64,000 nucleotides of DNA from Hirschia sp. (lineage in GTDB: Bacteria > Pseudomonadota > Alphaproteobacteria > Caulobacterales > Hyphomonadaceae). Under the pieces are notes generated by a model that worked only from the letters and a program-made list of their open reading frames with translations, was not told where the DNA came from and made no database searches. Positions 1-10,655 of this stretch are shown here, piece by piece. The stretch covers positions 1 to 64,000 of the forward strand of contig PAQI01000003.1 in the NCBI GenBank assembly GCA_002709235.1, written 5' to 3'. How positions within the stretch are numbered: the first letter of the stretch is position 1; each line of letters opens with the position of its first letter. Both the position numbers and the translations under genes were made by a program.

Positions 1-780
1 CCTGATATCCATATGCCCATCCAGCTCCGAAGCATATCCGCGCAATCGAACATGATCTCCGGGTGCAAGCGGTATGCGGTCTGGTGCGCGGGCCAACCCA
101 TAACCAAGCCTCACCGCCAACCCGCCGCTCGCCGTACCTGCAACACGCGACTGGCCATCGGCAATCTCTGCAATCTCGTCTATGCGGCCTTCCACAATGC
201 AGAACCCTCGCCTCGTCTGCGACAGATCATCAGGTGTTCGCACGTTATATCCCTGATGCGTCCACAATCCCCTGTTCAGCTGCCTGGCTTCGCTTTCAAG
301 CGGATAGAGTGCACGCGCCCTGGCACAATTGTCCGAATAGCTGCGCACACGCGCGCCCCCCTGATGCACCATATAGCCATTGAGCCAGATGTCCTTTCCG
401 GTCTCATCCTCCACCAGGACATGCGCCAGCGCCCTGTCATATCGATCGCGAGACAATCCGCCATAATACAATCTGGCGACCCGACCCAGAGCGATATATT
501 CCAGCATCTCGAAGGACTGTTCGCCAAATGGGTCCTGCGGCCTATCATTCCAGGCCAGACGCGGAGCCTCTATTTCCGCCAGACGCACACTAAGGCCACT
601 ATCAAGCGTCAGAGCATCCCCATCCCGGATCTTGACCACGCGCCCGCTTTCACCCGCAACCAGCCCATCCGTCCGTTGAGACGAACCGCATCCCAACACC
701 ACCGCAAAACTGCTGAAAAGCACCGCTCGTCGACTGAACTTACTGCAATCGACCATGTGTAAGACTCGATTCACACCCAT
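1..780 (-). CDS. Thermonuclease-fold (SNase) lipoprotein, 3' end clipped
   Basis: Open from an ATG at 780 to the window edge (260 codons), so the C-terminus is missing. Residues 15-31 carry an SRRAVLF twin-arginine-like motif, a hydrophobic stretch and a VVLGC lipobox (Cys31), which suggests a Tat-exported lipoprotein. Residues 47-180 follow the SNase pattern: RVVKIRDGDAL, VRLAEIEAP, then DRYDRALAHV. The arginines matching Arg35 and Arg87 of staphylococcal nuclease are present (Arg66, Arg116), but the position of the catalytic Glu43 is Arg74 by my alignment, so activity is doubtful. An alternative ATG lies at 756; neither start has a clear ribosome binding site. Divergent from tamA. Confidence 0.75.
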   Translation of the reverse strand, partial: MGVNRVLHMVDCSKFSRRAVLFSSFAVVLGCGSSQRTDGLVAGESGRVVKIRDGDALTLDSGLSVRLAEIEAPRLAWNDRPQDPFGEQSFEMLEYIALGRVARLYYGGLSRDRYDRALAHVLVEDETGKDIWLNGYMVHQGGARVRSYSDNCARARALYPLESEARQLNRGLWTHQGYNVRTPDDLSQTRRGFCIVEGRIDEIAEIADGQSRVAGTASGGLAVRLGYGLARAPDRIPLAPGDHVRLRGYASELDGHMDIR

Positions 781-939
781 ATTAGACAGATGATGCAACA
801 AGACGGAACGACTCGCCATCACTCAGCAACATTCTGGCAATGCTGTTGCAGGACAATGGCAAATGGACATGCCCCGAACGCTTTGACAATGAAAAGACAC
901 GTTTAGAGTTTGACGCACGATTTATCCAAATCGATCAGC

Positions 940-2691
940 ATGCGCGCGACCTGGCTCGTTGCAGCAGCGCTGATATCACCCGCTGCATTGGCGCAGACAG
1001 TTTCTCTGGAAAACACCGGAGAACCACTGCCCGAAGCTGTGCGTGAACGTATCAATAGCCTGCTGGCTGAAGAAGATACTGCAGATACCCGCTTTGAAGC
1101 CAGGCGTCAGGCACGTCGTGCAGCAGACATCGTGCTCAAGGTTCTCAATTCGGAAGGATATTTCGACGCGGATGCCGAAATCTCTGTCGAGCTCGAGCCA
1201 AAGATTACACCAAAGGTGATCCTCAACGCTGGGGAGCTTTTTCGCTTTAGTGACGTCTCAGTGCTGCTGGAATCGAAAAACGGTACAATACGCGACGATG
1301 TGAATGTGGACCTCGTTCCCCGTATGGGCAAAGGCGACCCGGCACGCGCAGATCAGATCATCAGCGAAGAACGCCGCATGTTCAGCCAGTTGCGGGATGC
1401 AGGTTATCCTGAAGCTCGCATCCTTGATCGGGCCCTGATCGGTGACCGCGAGAACACCAGTATTGATCTGACCTATCGCTACCAGCCCGGAGCACTGGTC
1501 TGCATGGGTGATATCACCCTGAAGAACAAAGGCGTCACACGCCCAGTCATGATCAATCGACTGTCCGAAATCGAACCCGGCCAGGCCTATGATGCCGACA
1601 AGCTGGCGACACTGGAACGCAGGCTGGTTCAGACCCGCATGTTCGATCTGGCCAATGTCGAGCTGGCAACCAGCAGTGAGGACCGCGGTGAAAGTGGATG
1701 TCAGATCCGCGAGATCATCATCGATCTTGACGATGCACCGCGCCAATCGGTCGGGCTTGGTGCAAGTTATTCCACATCCGAAGGCATGGGTTTCCAGGGC
1801 GACTGGCAACGCCGCAACTTTACCGGACGTCTCGACACTCTGCGTACTTCGCTATTGGTCGCCGAACTCGAACGCGAATTCGAGCTGGCCTGGGAACAAC
1901 CGGTTTTTGGCGGATATGGCCGCACATTGACGTTCGCGCTCACCGCGACGGATGAGGAAACAGATGCCTATGACCGCAGCGCCCTCGGCATTTCTGCGGA
2001 TTATGATTATCGCTGGACAGATCGACTGACCCTCTCGACCGGCGCGAGCCTTGAACATTCCCGAGAGGATGACGGTGAGACCGAGCGCGATATCAATCTC
2101 ATCTCCGGTCTGCTCGGCGGGACATGGGACGGGACCGACTCGGCCCTGGATCCGACACAGGGGTTCCGGGTCTATCTGCAGGGCGAGCCATCCTATGCCA
2201 TTGGCGATACGGAAGGCGCATTCATCCGAACAACTTCCGAAGTGCGTGGATATACCGGCATCAATTCGGACCGCTTCGTGCTGGCAGGTCGTTTCAAGAT
2301 GGGTTCGGTCTATGGTGCAGAGCAGGCAGAGCTTCCCGTCGACAGGCGTTTCTTTGCGGGTGGCGGCGGCTCGGTACGCGGATATGGCTATCAGGCTTTG
2401 GGACCGGAAGATGATGAGGGCGACCCGATTGGCGGGCGCAGCCTGATCGAGACAAGCATTGAAGGCCGCTGGCGCATTCGCGACAAATATGGCGCTGTCC
2501 TGTTTGTTGATGCCGGTGAAGCAACCAAGCAAGAGTTACCCAGGTTTTCCGATCTGCGCGCAGGCGTAGGCGTGGGATTTCGATATTTCACCCAGTTCGG
2601 CCCCCTGCGCCTGGATATCGCAACCCCGCTGGACAAGCGTGAGGATGACGATCCTGTGCAGGTCTATATCTCTATCGGGCAGGCATTCTGA
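940..2691 (+). CDS. tamA: TamA, BamA/TamA-family outer membrane assembly factor
   Basis: A 583-residue Omp85-superfamily protein. A signal peptide (MRATWLVAAALISPAALAQ) is followed by POTRA-type repeats to about residue 265 and a C-terminal 16-strand-type barrel. The barrel carries the diagnostic loop motif GSVRGYGYQ near residue 480 and ends in an aromatic beta-signal (ISIGQAF). TamA acts with TamB in moving material to the outer membrane. I chose ATG 940 because the signal peptide begins there; an in-frame TTG at 910 would add ten residues. Its stop overlaps the tamB start by one base (TGATG), so the two are translationally coupled. Confidence 0.93.
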   Translation: MRATWLVAAALISPAALAQTVSLENTGEPLPEAVRERINSLLAEEDTADTRFEARRQARRAADIVLKVLNSEGYFDADAEISVELEPKITPKVILNAGELFRFSDVSVLLESKNGTIRDDVNVDLVPRMGKGDPARADQIISEERRMFSQLRDAGYPEARILDRALIGDRENTSIDLTYRYQPGALVCMGDITLKNKGVTRPVMINRLSEIEPGQAYDADKLATLERRLVQTRMFDLANVELATSSEDRGESGCQIREIIIDLDDAPRQSVGLGASYSTSEGMGFQGDWQRRNFTGRLDTLRTSLLVAELEREFELAWEQPVFGGYGRTLTFALTATDEETDAYDRSALGISADYDYRWTDRLTLSTGASLEHSREDDGETERDINLISGLLGGTWDGTDSALDPTQGFRVYLQGEPSYAIGDTEGAFIRTTSEVRGYTGINSDRFVLAGRFKMGSVYGAEQAELPVDRRFFAGGGGSVRGYGYQALGPEDDEGDPIGGRSLIETSIEGRWRIRDKYGAVLFVDAGEATKQELPRFSDLRAGVGVGFRYFTQFGPLRLDIATPLDKREDDDPVQVYISIGQAF

Positions 2692-5600
2692 TGAGCAATG
2701 CACCCGAAACTCCGCAGCAAATGAGACGAGGCCGCTTTGCCGTCAAATGGCCCAGAGGCTGGCTCCGTATCGGGCTGATCGTTATCGGTGTCCTGCTGGC
2801 ACTGATATTCATTGCACGTCTGCTGATCGGTGCAGCTCCCGGTCGGGCCATGCTTGAACGTATCGTTGAAGGTCAGTCCTTCAACGGCCAGTCAATCGCC
2901 ATGGAAAATCTCGAAGGCGACATTCTAGACGATGCACGCATTGGTGAAATTCGTATCTCTGATGCTGAAGGCGACTGGCTGATCATCGAGGATGCAAGGC
3001 TGGACTGGTCGTTCCTGTCACTATTGCGAAAACAGGTGATCATCACCGAACTCGCAGCATCGAAAATTCACATGCTGCGCGATCCACTGATTGAACCCTC
3101 CGAACCAAAACCAGACAAGAAAAGCAGTGGCGGCAGTTTCATCAAACACTTCGAACTGACGAAACTCTCTCTGCCTGACATACAGATCGACGAAACCGAG
3201 CAACGCCCATACATGGCTCTGCAACTTGCCGGAGCCGCTGAGGCAGGCAATGATGGTGGGCGGTTGGTGCTGGACCTCAACAGCAAGGATATGTCGGCCA
3301 GCGACAGCGCCGAAATTGATATCCGCTGGACCCAGGCTTTCATTCTCACCGGCCAGGCCGATGTGAATGCGCCACAGGGCGGGATCGTCCAGACGCTTTT
3401 GCCGATCAAGCCAGATGGCGACATCACCCTGCATTTTGAAGGCGAAGGTGATGCCGACAAGTGGACGGCTGCTGGCCAGCTCAGCGATGCCGGTCGCGAA
3501 GCCTTGCGCTTCTGGGGCGATGCCGCTTCCAATCAGATCGAAGCACATATCGAGATTGTTCCGGCAGCATCCTCCCTGCTGACAAACATCGGCGACAGGC
3601 TCGGCGAGATGGTGCGCGCCGATGTCACAATGAATATCGCACAGCTGGATCAGTCCGATGTGTCGCTTGACCTGCGATCAGACCATCTGAGCGCCCGCAT
3701 TTACGGGCCGGTGGATATTGAAGACAGAGCTTTGGCTGGCACTCTGGCGGTAATTGCACGCACGCGTGACCTTTCGACGCTTTCAGGCGTTCCGGACCTG
3801 ACTGCGCAGATGCTGTCTGTGAGCGGAGAACTGACACAGGACAAACAGGATTTTCGATTTGCAGGCGATGTATCGGCAGATAAGCTGGCTTATGGCGACA
3901 CGGTAACCTTTGGTGCATTGTTGAGCCGCGTCGATGCACGATATGGGGATAACAAGCTTGCCACTCTGATCGACCTTGATGCGTCATCTCCTACCTTTTC
4001 GACCCCCCAGCTGAATGCACTGGTTGGGGATCGCCTCACTCTATTGGGCGATTTCTCAATGGATGTCAGCGACCAGTCCATCAAGATCAGCCAGTTGGAT
4101 GCACGCGGACATACTGTACGCCTGACGGCTACCGGAGACCTGTCACCAGAAGAGCCGTTCAATCTGAAGGGGGATCTCGCACTAAAAGACCTCTCACGAG
4201 TAACAGATCAGGTTACGGGTAGCGCAACGCTGGATTGGCGCGTGCAAAGACGCAGTGCAGATGCTCCTATTGCCGCCAATGTCAAAGGCCGGACAAAAGC
4301 CCTCAAGGCTCTTGATCCCACACTCAGGGATTTGCTGGGTGAACGTCTTGATTTTGACGCCACGGCGAGCATCGCCCCCGATGGCAGCGCAAATTGGAAT
4401 ATGGCGGCATCGTCTGCCGGGATCTCGGTGAAAAGCGTTGGCGATTACAGCGACAAGGGCGTGGACGCAAATATCGATGCCAAACTGGACGCGATTTCAG
4501 TGTCAGGTGTGTCCGCAAGTTCTCTCGCCCTCCGTGCCTCCGCCAAGGGCCCCGTGGACGCTGTCAGGATCAATGCCAGATCCTCCCTGGAATCCGTTGA
4601 AACGGGCTCTGTGACGCTGAGTGATCTTGCTCTCGCCTTCGATGGCCGCCGCACCGATACAGGAATGGCCGGTGATCTGGCGCTGGATGGCGCAGCCAAT
4701 GGCGAACCGATCAGCCTGCGCTCATTGGTCGACACCTCAAACGGTGTGGGTCTTGAAACGATCACCGCCAGCTGGGCCGACCTCAAGCTGACCGGCGATG
4801 TCTCCAAGCCGCCGGGTGAGGACGTAACTGCCGAGTTCGCGCTGAGCGGTCCCATCCCGCTCGAAGACATGACCGGGGATCTGGATATCACCGGCACGCT
4901 TGTCGGTGAGCGCATTGATGTCGCTGGACGCATTGATGAGTTGTCAACCGATACCATCGCGCTGGATGACGCCCGGTTTACCATCGCCGGTGTTCCTGCC
5001 GACCTTAAAATCACGGCAAACGCAAAGGGCACGCAAGCCTCAGGACTACGCAGGGTTCCACTGGCGCTGGCGCTGAATGCAGATGTGAAACAGGAGGAAA
5101 CGGCACGCATCATCACGGCAAGCCTGGATGGTAGTTATGATCGCGAGCCTGTACGCACTCTCTCCCCTCTCACCTTGCAACTGACCGATACCGGGCTGGA
5201 AGCAGAAACCCGGCTGGATATTCTCAATGGTGAGATCGCCCTTACCGTGGAGCGTAACAGTGAAACCTCTGGCCTTACAGCCCAACTCCAGGCCACCGGC
5301 ATTGATATTCAGCGCGCTGCCGCATTGGCCGGGCGCAACGATGTAAAGGGAAATGCAGCCATCAATGCAGAATGGCGCGGACAGGCTGATCAGGGCGAAG
5401 GAACGGTCACGATCAAGCTGGATGGGTTGGAGCGCGTCACCGAAGGCTCGCCGGTCATGCAGATCGCCATCAATGCCGCTACGCGTGACAATCAATGGGC
5501 ACTCGACCTGAATCTTACCGGCGAGGATGATCTGTCGATCACCGGAAATGCCACCGTGCCGCTTCGAGTCGCCAATGGTCTTCCCCAGTTTGACGCCGAA

Positions 5601-6893
5601 CAGGATGCCATTGCCTATGCCATTGACGGCAAAGGGCATCTTGGACCGTTATGGACGCTGGTCGGTATTGAAACCGTGGAACTGGATGGCGATTTCGAAC
5701 TGGTCGCCCGCGATGATGCCATCATATCGGCCATGCGCCCCACAGGCCGATTGACCTTCGAGAATGGTGAATTCGAACATGCCGGCATAGGCGTAGGACT
5801 GCGCGACATCTCATTGGCAGCCGATTTCAACAGCCAGGCACTGACTCTGGATAGTGTAACCGCTCGCGGTGTCGATGGCGGTAGCATTTCCGGGCGTGGC
5901 TCCATGAATCTCGACCAGATCGGTGCATCATCCCTGTATCTCGATTTCAAGGATTTCGTGGCGATCAAGCGCAATGGCCAGGAATTGCAACTGGCTGGCC
6001 GGGCGAAGATGGAGAAAACGGAAAAAGGTGCAGCAATCACAGGTGAACTGACCGCTGAGCGTGCCCTGCTCGATATCACCACCCTGACTGCCGGCACCCA
6101 GATCCCGACCGTCAACGTGACCTTCCCGGACAAAGAAGAGAAACAGGCCACACCAGAAGAGGAAGCGCCGCCAGAACGCACCTTCCCCGTCACCATCGAC
6201 CTCAAGCTGAAAGCCCCCAACAAGGCCTATATCCAGGGCATGGGTCTGGATGTCGAAATGTCTGCGGATATCGCAGTGCGTGGCCGCATGTCGGATCTGG
6301 CACTGATCGGACAGGCCAATGTTGTACGTGGAGGCTTTGAACTGGCCGGACAGCGTTTCGACTTCGACAAGGGTTCAGTCAATTTCAAGGGAAAACCGAA
6401 AAACGCCTTGCTGGATTTTGAGGCCACGCGGTCTTCTGATGGGGTAACGTCATATCTGCGCATTGGCGGCACGGTCACCAACCCTGAACTGATCCTCAGC
6501 TCAAGCCCATCCCTGCCCGAAGATGAGATCCTGGCGCGTCTGTTGTTTGGACGTTCAGCTGCGGAACTGTCCGCACTGGAAGCAGCTCAATTGGCAGCTG
6601 CCCTCGCCACGATGACGGGCGGCGGTGGTGGCCTGAACCCCTTGGGTGAAATCCGCAATGCAGTCGGGCTGGACCGCTTGACTGTCTCATCCAATGCCGA
6701 GGGCAATGCCAGCGTCGGTGCCGGGCGCTATCTGGCTGATGATGTCTATCTGGAATTTCGCACCAGCCCCGGCAGTGTCGCAGATATCGCCGTGGAATGG
6801 ACCCCGCGTGACAATATCGAGATCGGCACTGAATTCCAGCAGGACGGCGACGCCCGCGTCACGGTGCAATGGAAGAAGGATTATGGGGAATAG
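2691..6893 (+). CDS. tamB: TamB, translocation and assembly module inner-membrane protein
   Basis: A 1400-residue protein with one N-terminal membrane anchor (about residues 24-46, IGLIVIGVLLALIFIARLL), a very long repetitive beta-rich region and the conserved C-terminal TamB (DUF490) domain over roughly the last 350 residues. This region includes GQANVVRGGFELAGQRFDFDKG and the closing ..VQWKKDYG. The family forms a periplasm-spanning beta-groove that carries lipids or folding proteins between the membranes and pairs with TamA. Its length is within the family range. A bidirectional terminator follows. Confidence 0.95.
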   Translation: MSNAPETPQQMRRGRFAVKWPRGWLRIGLIVIGVLLALIFIARLLIGAAPGRAMLERIVEGQSFNGQSIAMENLEGDILDDARIGEIRISDAEGDWLIIEDARLDWSFLSLLRKQVIITELAASKIHMLRDPLIEPSEPKPDKKSSGGSFIKHFELTKLSLPDIQIDETEQRPYMALQLAGAAEAGNDGGRLVLDLNSKDMSASDSAEIDIRWTQAFILTGQADVNAPQGGIVQTLLPIKPDGDITLHFEGEGDADKWTAAGQLSDAGREALRFWGDAASNQIEAHIEIVPAASSLLTNIGDRLGEMVRADVTMNIAQLDQSDVSLDLRSDHLSARIYGPVDIEDRALAGTLAVIARTRDLSTLSGVPDLTAQMLSVSGELTQDKQDFRFAGDVSADKLAYGDTVTFGALLSRVDARYGDNKLATLIDLDASSPTFSTPQLNALVGDRLTLLGDFSMDVSDQSIKISQLDARGHTVRLTATGDLSPEEPFNLKGDLALKDLSRVTDQVTGSATLDWRVQRRSADAPIAANVKGRTKALKALDPTLRDLLGERLDFDATASIAPDGSANWNMAASSAGISVKSVGDYSDKGVDANIDAKLDAISVSGVSASSLALRASAKGPVDAVRINARSSLESVETGSVTLSDLALAFDGRRTDTGMAGDLALDGAANGEPISLRSLVDTSNGVGLETITASWADLKLTGDVSKPPGEDVTAEFALSGPIPLEDMTGDLDITGTLVGERIDVAGRIDELSTDTIALDDARFTIAGVPADLKITANAKGTQASGLRRVPLALALNADVKQEETARIITASLDGSYDREPVRTLSPLTLQLTDTGLEAETRLDILNGEIALTVERNSETSGLTAQLQATGIDIQRAAALAGRNDVKGNAAINAEWRGQADQGEGTVTIKLDGLERVTEGSPVMQIAINAATRDNQWALDLNLTGEDDLSITGNATVPLRVANGLPQFDAEQDAIAYAIDGKGHLGPLWTLVGIETVELDGDFELVARDDAIISAMRPTGRLTFENGEFEHAGIGVGLRDISLAADFNSQALTLDSVTARGVDGGSISGRGSMNLDQIGASSLYLDFKDFVAIKRNGQELQLAGRAKMEKTEKGAAITGELTAERALLDITTLTAGTQIPTVNVTFPDKEEKQATPEEEAPPERTFPVTIDLKLKAPNKAYIQGMGLDVEMSADIAVRGRMSDLALIGQANVVRGGFELAGQRFDFDKGSVNFKGKPKNALLDFEATRSSDGVTSYLRIGGTVTNPELILSSSPSLPEDEILARLLFGRSAAELSALEAAQLAAALATMTGGGGGLNPLGEIRNAVGLDRLTVSSNAEGNASVGAGRYLADDVYLEFRTSPGSVADIAVEWTPRDNIEIGTEFQQDGDARVTVQWKKDYGE

Positions 6894-6928
6894 CGAGTAA
6901 GCATCCCTTCCCCGCACGACATTCCACA

Positions 6929-6971
6929 CAAAAAAGCGCGCTCTTCCTAAAATGCAAGAGCACGCTTTTTG
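6929..6971. terminator. Bidirectional terminator between tamB and dps
   Basis: Inverted repeat AAAAAGCG-C-GCTCTT / AAGAGC-A-CGCTTTTT with a 10-base loop and A/T runs on both sides. It can therefore end transcription of both convergent genes. Confidence 0.85.
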
Positions 6972-6987
6972 CGTTGTAACGGAAACC

Positions 6988-7446
6988 TTATTTCAAATGA
7001 GCGCGCATCATCCATGCGGATTTTTCGAGCACGGCAACGCGCTGTGTCATCAGATCGGCGGTGGCGTCATCGCCCTTGTCAGCGGCCAGTTGCAGCGCCT
7101 TGCGCGCAGTGCGGATAACGGTCTCGCTGTCAGACACCAGATTGGACATCATCTGAAGCGCTTCCGGGACGTCATTATCGGCCTTGATCGTTGCGCCACT
7201 ATAGATGGCCGCCCCCGATGGTGCGAAAAAGCCCAGTGAACGGATCCGCTCGGCAATCTCGTCAAGCGAGTTCCAGAGATCTGTATATTGCGTCATGAAA
7301 AGAGCGTGAAAGGTCGAAAATTGCGGGCCTTCTACATTCCAGTGATAACCGTGTGTCTTGATATAAAGCGCATAGGTCTCGGTGAGCACGTCCGAGAGTG
7401 CGTCTGCGATTTCCTTGCGGTCAGGTTCGGGAATTCCAATGTCCAT
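6988..7446 (-). CDS. dps: Dps-family ferritin-like DNA protection protein
   Basis: A 152-residue four-helix ferritin-like protein. The motif THGYHWNVEGPQFSTFHALF followed by DEIAERI is the Dps signature; His35, His47, Asp62 and Glu66 match the inter-subunit ferroxidase ligands, while the position of E. coli Asp67 is Met51. Such dodecamers oxidise and store iron and protect DNA in starvation or peroxide stress. The ribosome binding site AAGGAG lies 8 bases before the ATG. A perfect Irr-type palindrome lies just upstream (7462-7478), which points to iron control. Confidence 0.93.
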   Translation of the reverse strand: MDIGIPEPDRKEIADALSDVLTETYALYIKTHGYHWNVEGPQFSTFHALFMTQYTDLWNSLDEIAERIRSLGFFAPSGAAIYSGATIKADNDVPEALQMMSNLVSDSETVIRTARKALQLAADKGDDATADLMTQRVAVLEKSAWMMRAHLK

Positions 7447-7461
7447 GTTATATGCTCCTTG

Positions 7462-7478
7462 TTTAGAAGGTTTCTAAA
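7462..7478. promoter_or_regulatory. Irr-box (ICE)-like palindrome upstream of dps
   Basis: Perfect 7-bp arms TTTAGAA-N3-TTCTAAA, centred about 24 bases before the dps ATG. This matches the alphaproteobacterial iron-control element bound by the haem-responsive regulator Irr (from memory of the family consensus). It lies between a possible -35 and the ribosome binding site, so it probably overlaps the core promoter. Confidence 0.65.
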
Positions 7479-7581
7479 TTGGGTAATGAATGCCGGATTT
7501 CAATAGACTAGCACAAAATGTCGCGCCCGCCTCGAACAAACGAAGCGGGCGCATTGTGGTTCCAAGGACTGAAATCGTCGG

Positions 7582-9120
<1,539 letters not shown>

Positions 9121-9393
9121 ATGGCACAGACCATTCAGACCACACCGCGAGACCTGGCCGCCATGAAAGGCGACCAAATGCTCAAGCCGGTAGTCTTCAG
9201 GCCAAACGCAGAAGCGCCCATCGCGCATGCCCGGCCCTTCTCCCTATTTTCCAGTCACCCCAATTCAGGAATGCTCAGCTTTGCCGACCGGCTCGCTGGC
9301 TTCCTGAAGCGTCCCGCAGCCTTATTGACAGCCCCAAACCGGGTTGCGGGACGCACTGCTTCACAGGATCTCTCCCTTCCGGGTGAGAACTGA
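9121..9393 (+). CDS. Small hypothetical protein
   Basis: Ninety codons preceded by AAGGGG seven bases before the ATG. The product is basic and soluble, with an N-terminal segment (MAQTIQTTPRDLAAMKGDQM) and a proline/arginine-rich remainder. No signal peptide, membrane segment or known motif is visible. Overlapping antisense ORFs exist but have no ribosome binding site, so this strand is preferred. I do not recognise a family. Confidence 0.5.
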   Translation: MAQTIQTTPRDLAAMKGDQMLKPVVFRPNAEAPIAHARPFSLFSSHPNSGMLSFADRLAGFLKRPAALLTAPNRVAGRTASQDLSLPGEN

Positions 9394-9726
9394 TCGTCTG
9401 GTGTGACGAGCCGCGCGGAAGGCCCTCTCTCTTCATCTGCGCGGTCAACAGGCTGTTTTGTGTGTGTAAGCCTGATCGTCCCGGAAAGCGGCGTTCGCGG
9501 CGGGCCTGATCGAATGCGGCATGAGTGCGGATTGACGTGCTGTCGCATCCATCAGGAGCAACCGTCCGGGGACGGGACGCCGCAACTGCCTGCCTGTCAT
9601 CCGGAGGGGACGCCAGATGACAGGCAGGTTCCCCTTTGAAGTGCATCTGCTGGCCCAGTTCTCGCATTACACGAGTATGAGAGCTTGAGACGCGCCAGAT
9701 TGGTGCATCGAATGGAAAGGGCCGTC
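9394..9726. other. Structured intergenic region with 13-bp perfect hairpin
   Basis: A 333-base gap. At 9589-9628 a perfect inverted repeat (CCTGCCTGTCATC / GATGACAGGCAGG, 14-base loop containing GGAGGGG) can fold. Immediately before it, CCGTCC-GG-GGACGG (about 9562-9575) makes a second short stem. No T-run follows, so it is not a simple terminator. It may be a leader or small RNA, or a repeat element. Confidence 0.4.
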
Positions 9727-10005
9727 ATGACTGTTTACGAACAAGCCGTACACGATACACGGCATTACCTCATGGATCTGTTCGAACGCGTATCCGCACA
9801 GGTTTACGCACCATTCGCAGATTGGACAGACCTACAGAAACTCGTATTGATTCTAGGGCTTATTGTTTTTCTGGGGTATCTAGCAGCCCGCCCACCACGC
9901 ACCCGCCGCCGTTATGCCGCCGCGCAGACCAATCACGGTCTTGTCATGCTGTGCATGGTTGTCGTGGGAAGCTTTACGGCCGGTCTGGTGTTCATCACAC
10001 CATAG
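9727..10005 (+). CDS. Small membrane protein, function unknown
   Basis: Ninety-two residues from ATG 9727, chosen because GGAAAGGG lies five bases upstream; two in-frame upstream starts (9685, 9712) have no such site. Two hydrophobic segments (LVLILGLIVFLGYLAA, about 41-56, and LVMLCMVVVGSFTAGLVFI, about 72-90) flank a basic loop rich in Arg/Pro. The N-terminus is amphipathic. This predicts a two-pass inner-membrane protein. No family recognised. Confidence 0.6.
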   Translation: MTVYEQAVHDTRHYLMDLFERVSAQVYAPFADWTDLQKLVLILGLIVFLGYLAARPPRTRRRYAAAQTNHGLVMLCMVVVGSFTAGLVFITP

Positions 10006-10013
10006 TCAATCAG

Positions 10014-10520
10014 TCAGTCGATGAAGCAACCGGAATCCCGCACCTCACGGCGCTCATTATCCCCGAAATAGGGTGATTTGCGCCGACGACGATCTGGTCC
10101 GAAAAATTCACCACAACGCACGAAATTCCGGCGGTTGTTTACAACCGTGACGAGCTTGTCCCATGCCTGCTGGGACGATACCGGCTTGGCGAGGATCTCA
10201 TCGGCACCAGCATCGATCATCAGCCTGATCGTCACGCGGCGCGTATCCGCCGTGCAGGCAATGATCGGCACATGCGGTGCCGGGCTATCTGACCCTTTGC
10301 GCAGGACTTCCACGAATTCTGAACCCGTCATATCGCCCAGATGATGGTCGACAATGATCGCGTCCACATCGGTTTGCTGCAGCTGTTCCAGCGCATCTCT
10401 GGCACTGCCCGCCTCAATGACGTTTCGTATTCCAAACCCCAGCAACATGCCGCGCCACAACATCCGCATGTTGCGATGATCGTCCAGAACCATGATCCTG
10501 ACATTGCGAAGCCGCGACAC
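10014..10520 (-). CDS. Receiver-only response regulator (CheY-like) with GPDRR tail
   Basis: A 168-residue protein. Residues 5-128 form a receiver domain with acidic pocket Asp13/Asp14, phosphoacceptor Asp58 (AIIVDHHLG), ACTADT and Lys112 (ILAKPVS). There is no DNA-binding or enzymatic output domain; instead a basic tail of about 40 residues contains FGPDRRRRKSPYFG. The GTG start has GAGGG seven bases upstream. The next gene upstream is a clear paralogue, so the pair arose by duplication. The partner kinase is not in the window. Confidence 0.85.
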   Translation of the reverse strand: MSRLRNVRIMVLDDHRNMRMLWRGMLLGFGIRNVIEAGSARDALEQLQQTDVDAIIVDHHLGDMTGSEFVEVLRKGSDSPAPHVPIIACTADTRRVTIRLMIDAGADEILAKPVSSQQAWDKLVTVVNNRRNFVRCGEFFGPDRRRRKSPYFGDNERREVRDSGCFID

Positions 10521-10655
10521 TTGCTAACCCTCAAACATCCGGAAAACCGGCAAAGTGGTCATTTGCGAGACATTCCGATACTGACTGAATTAGACCATAA
10601 AGCGATTTCGATTGGATAAGCCGGTGCCCACAGATTTCACCACGCGCGTTAACCG

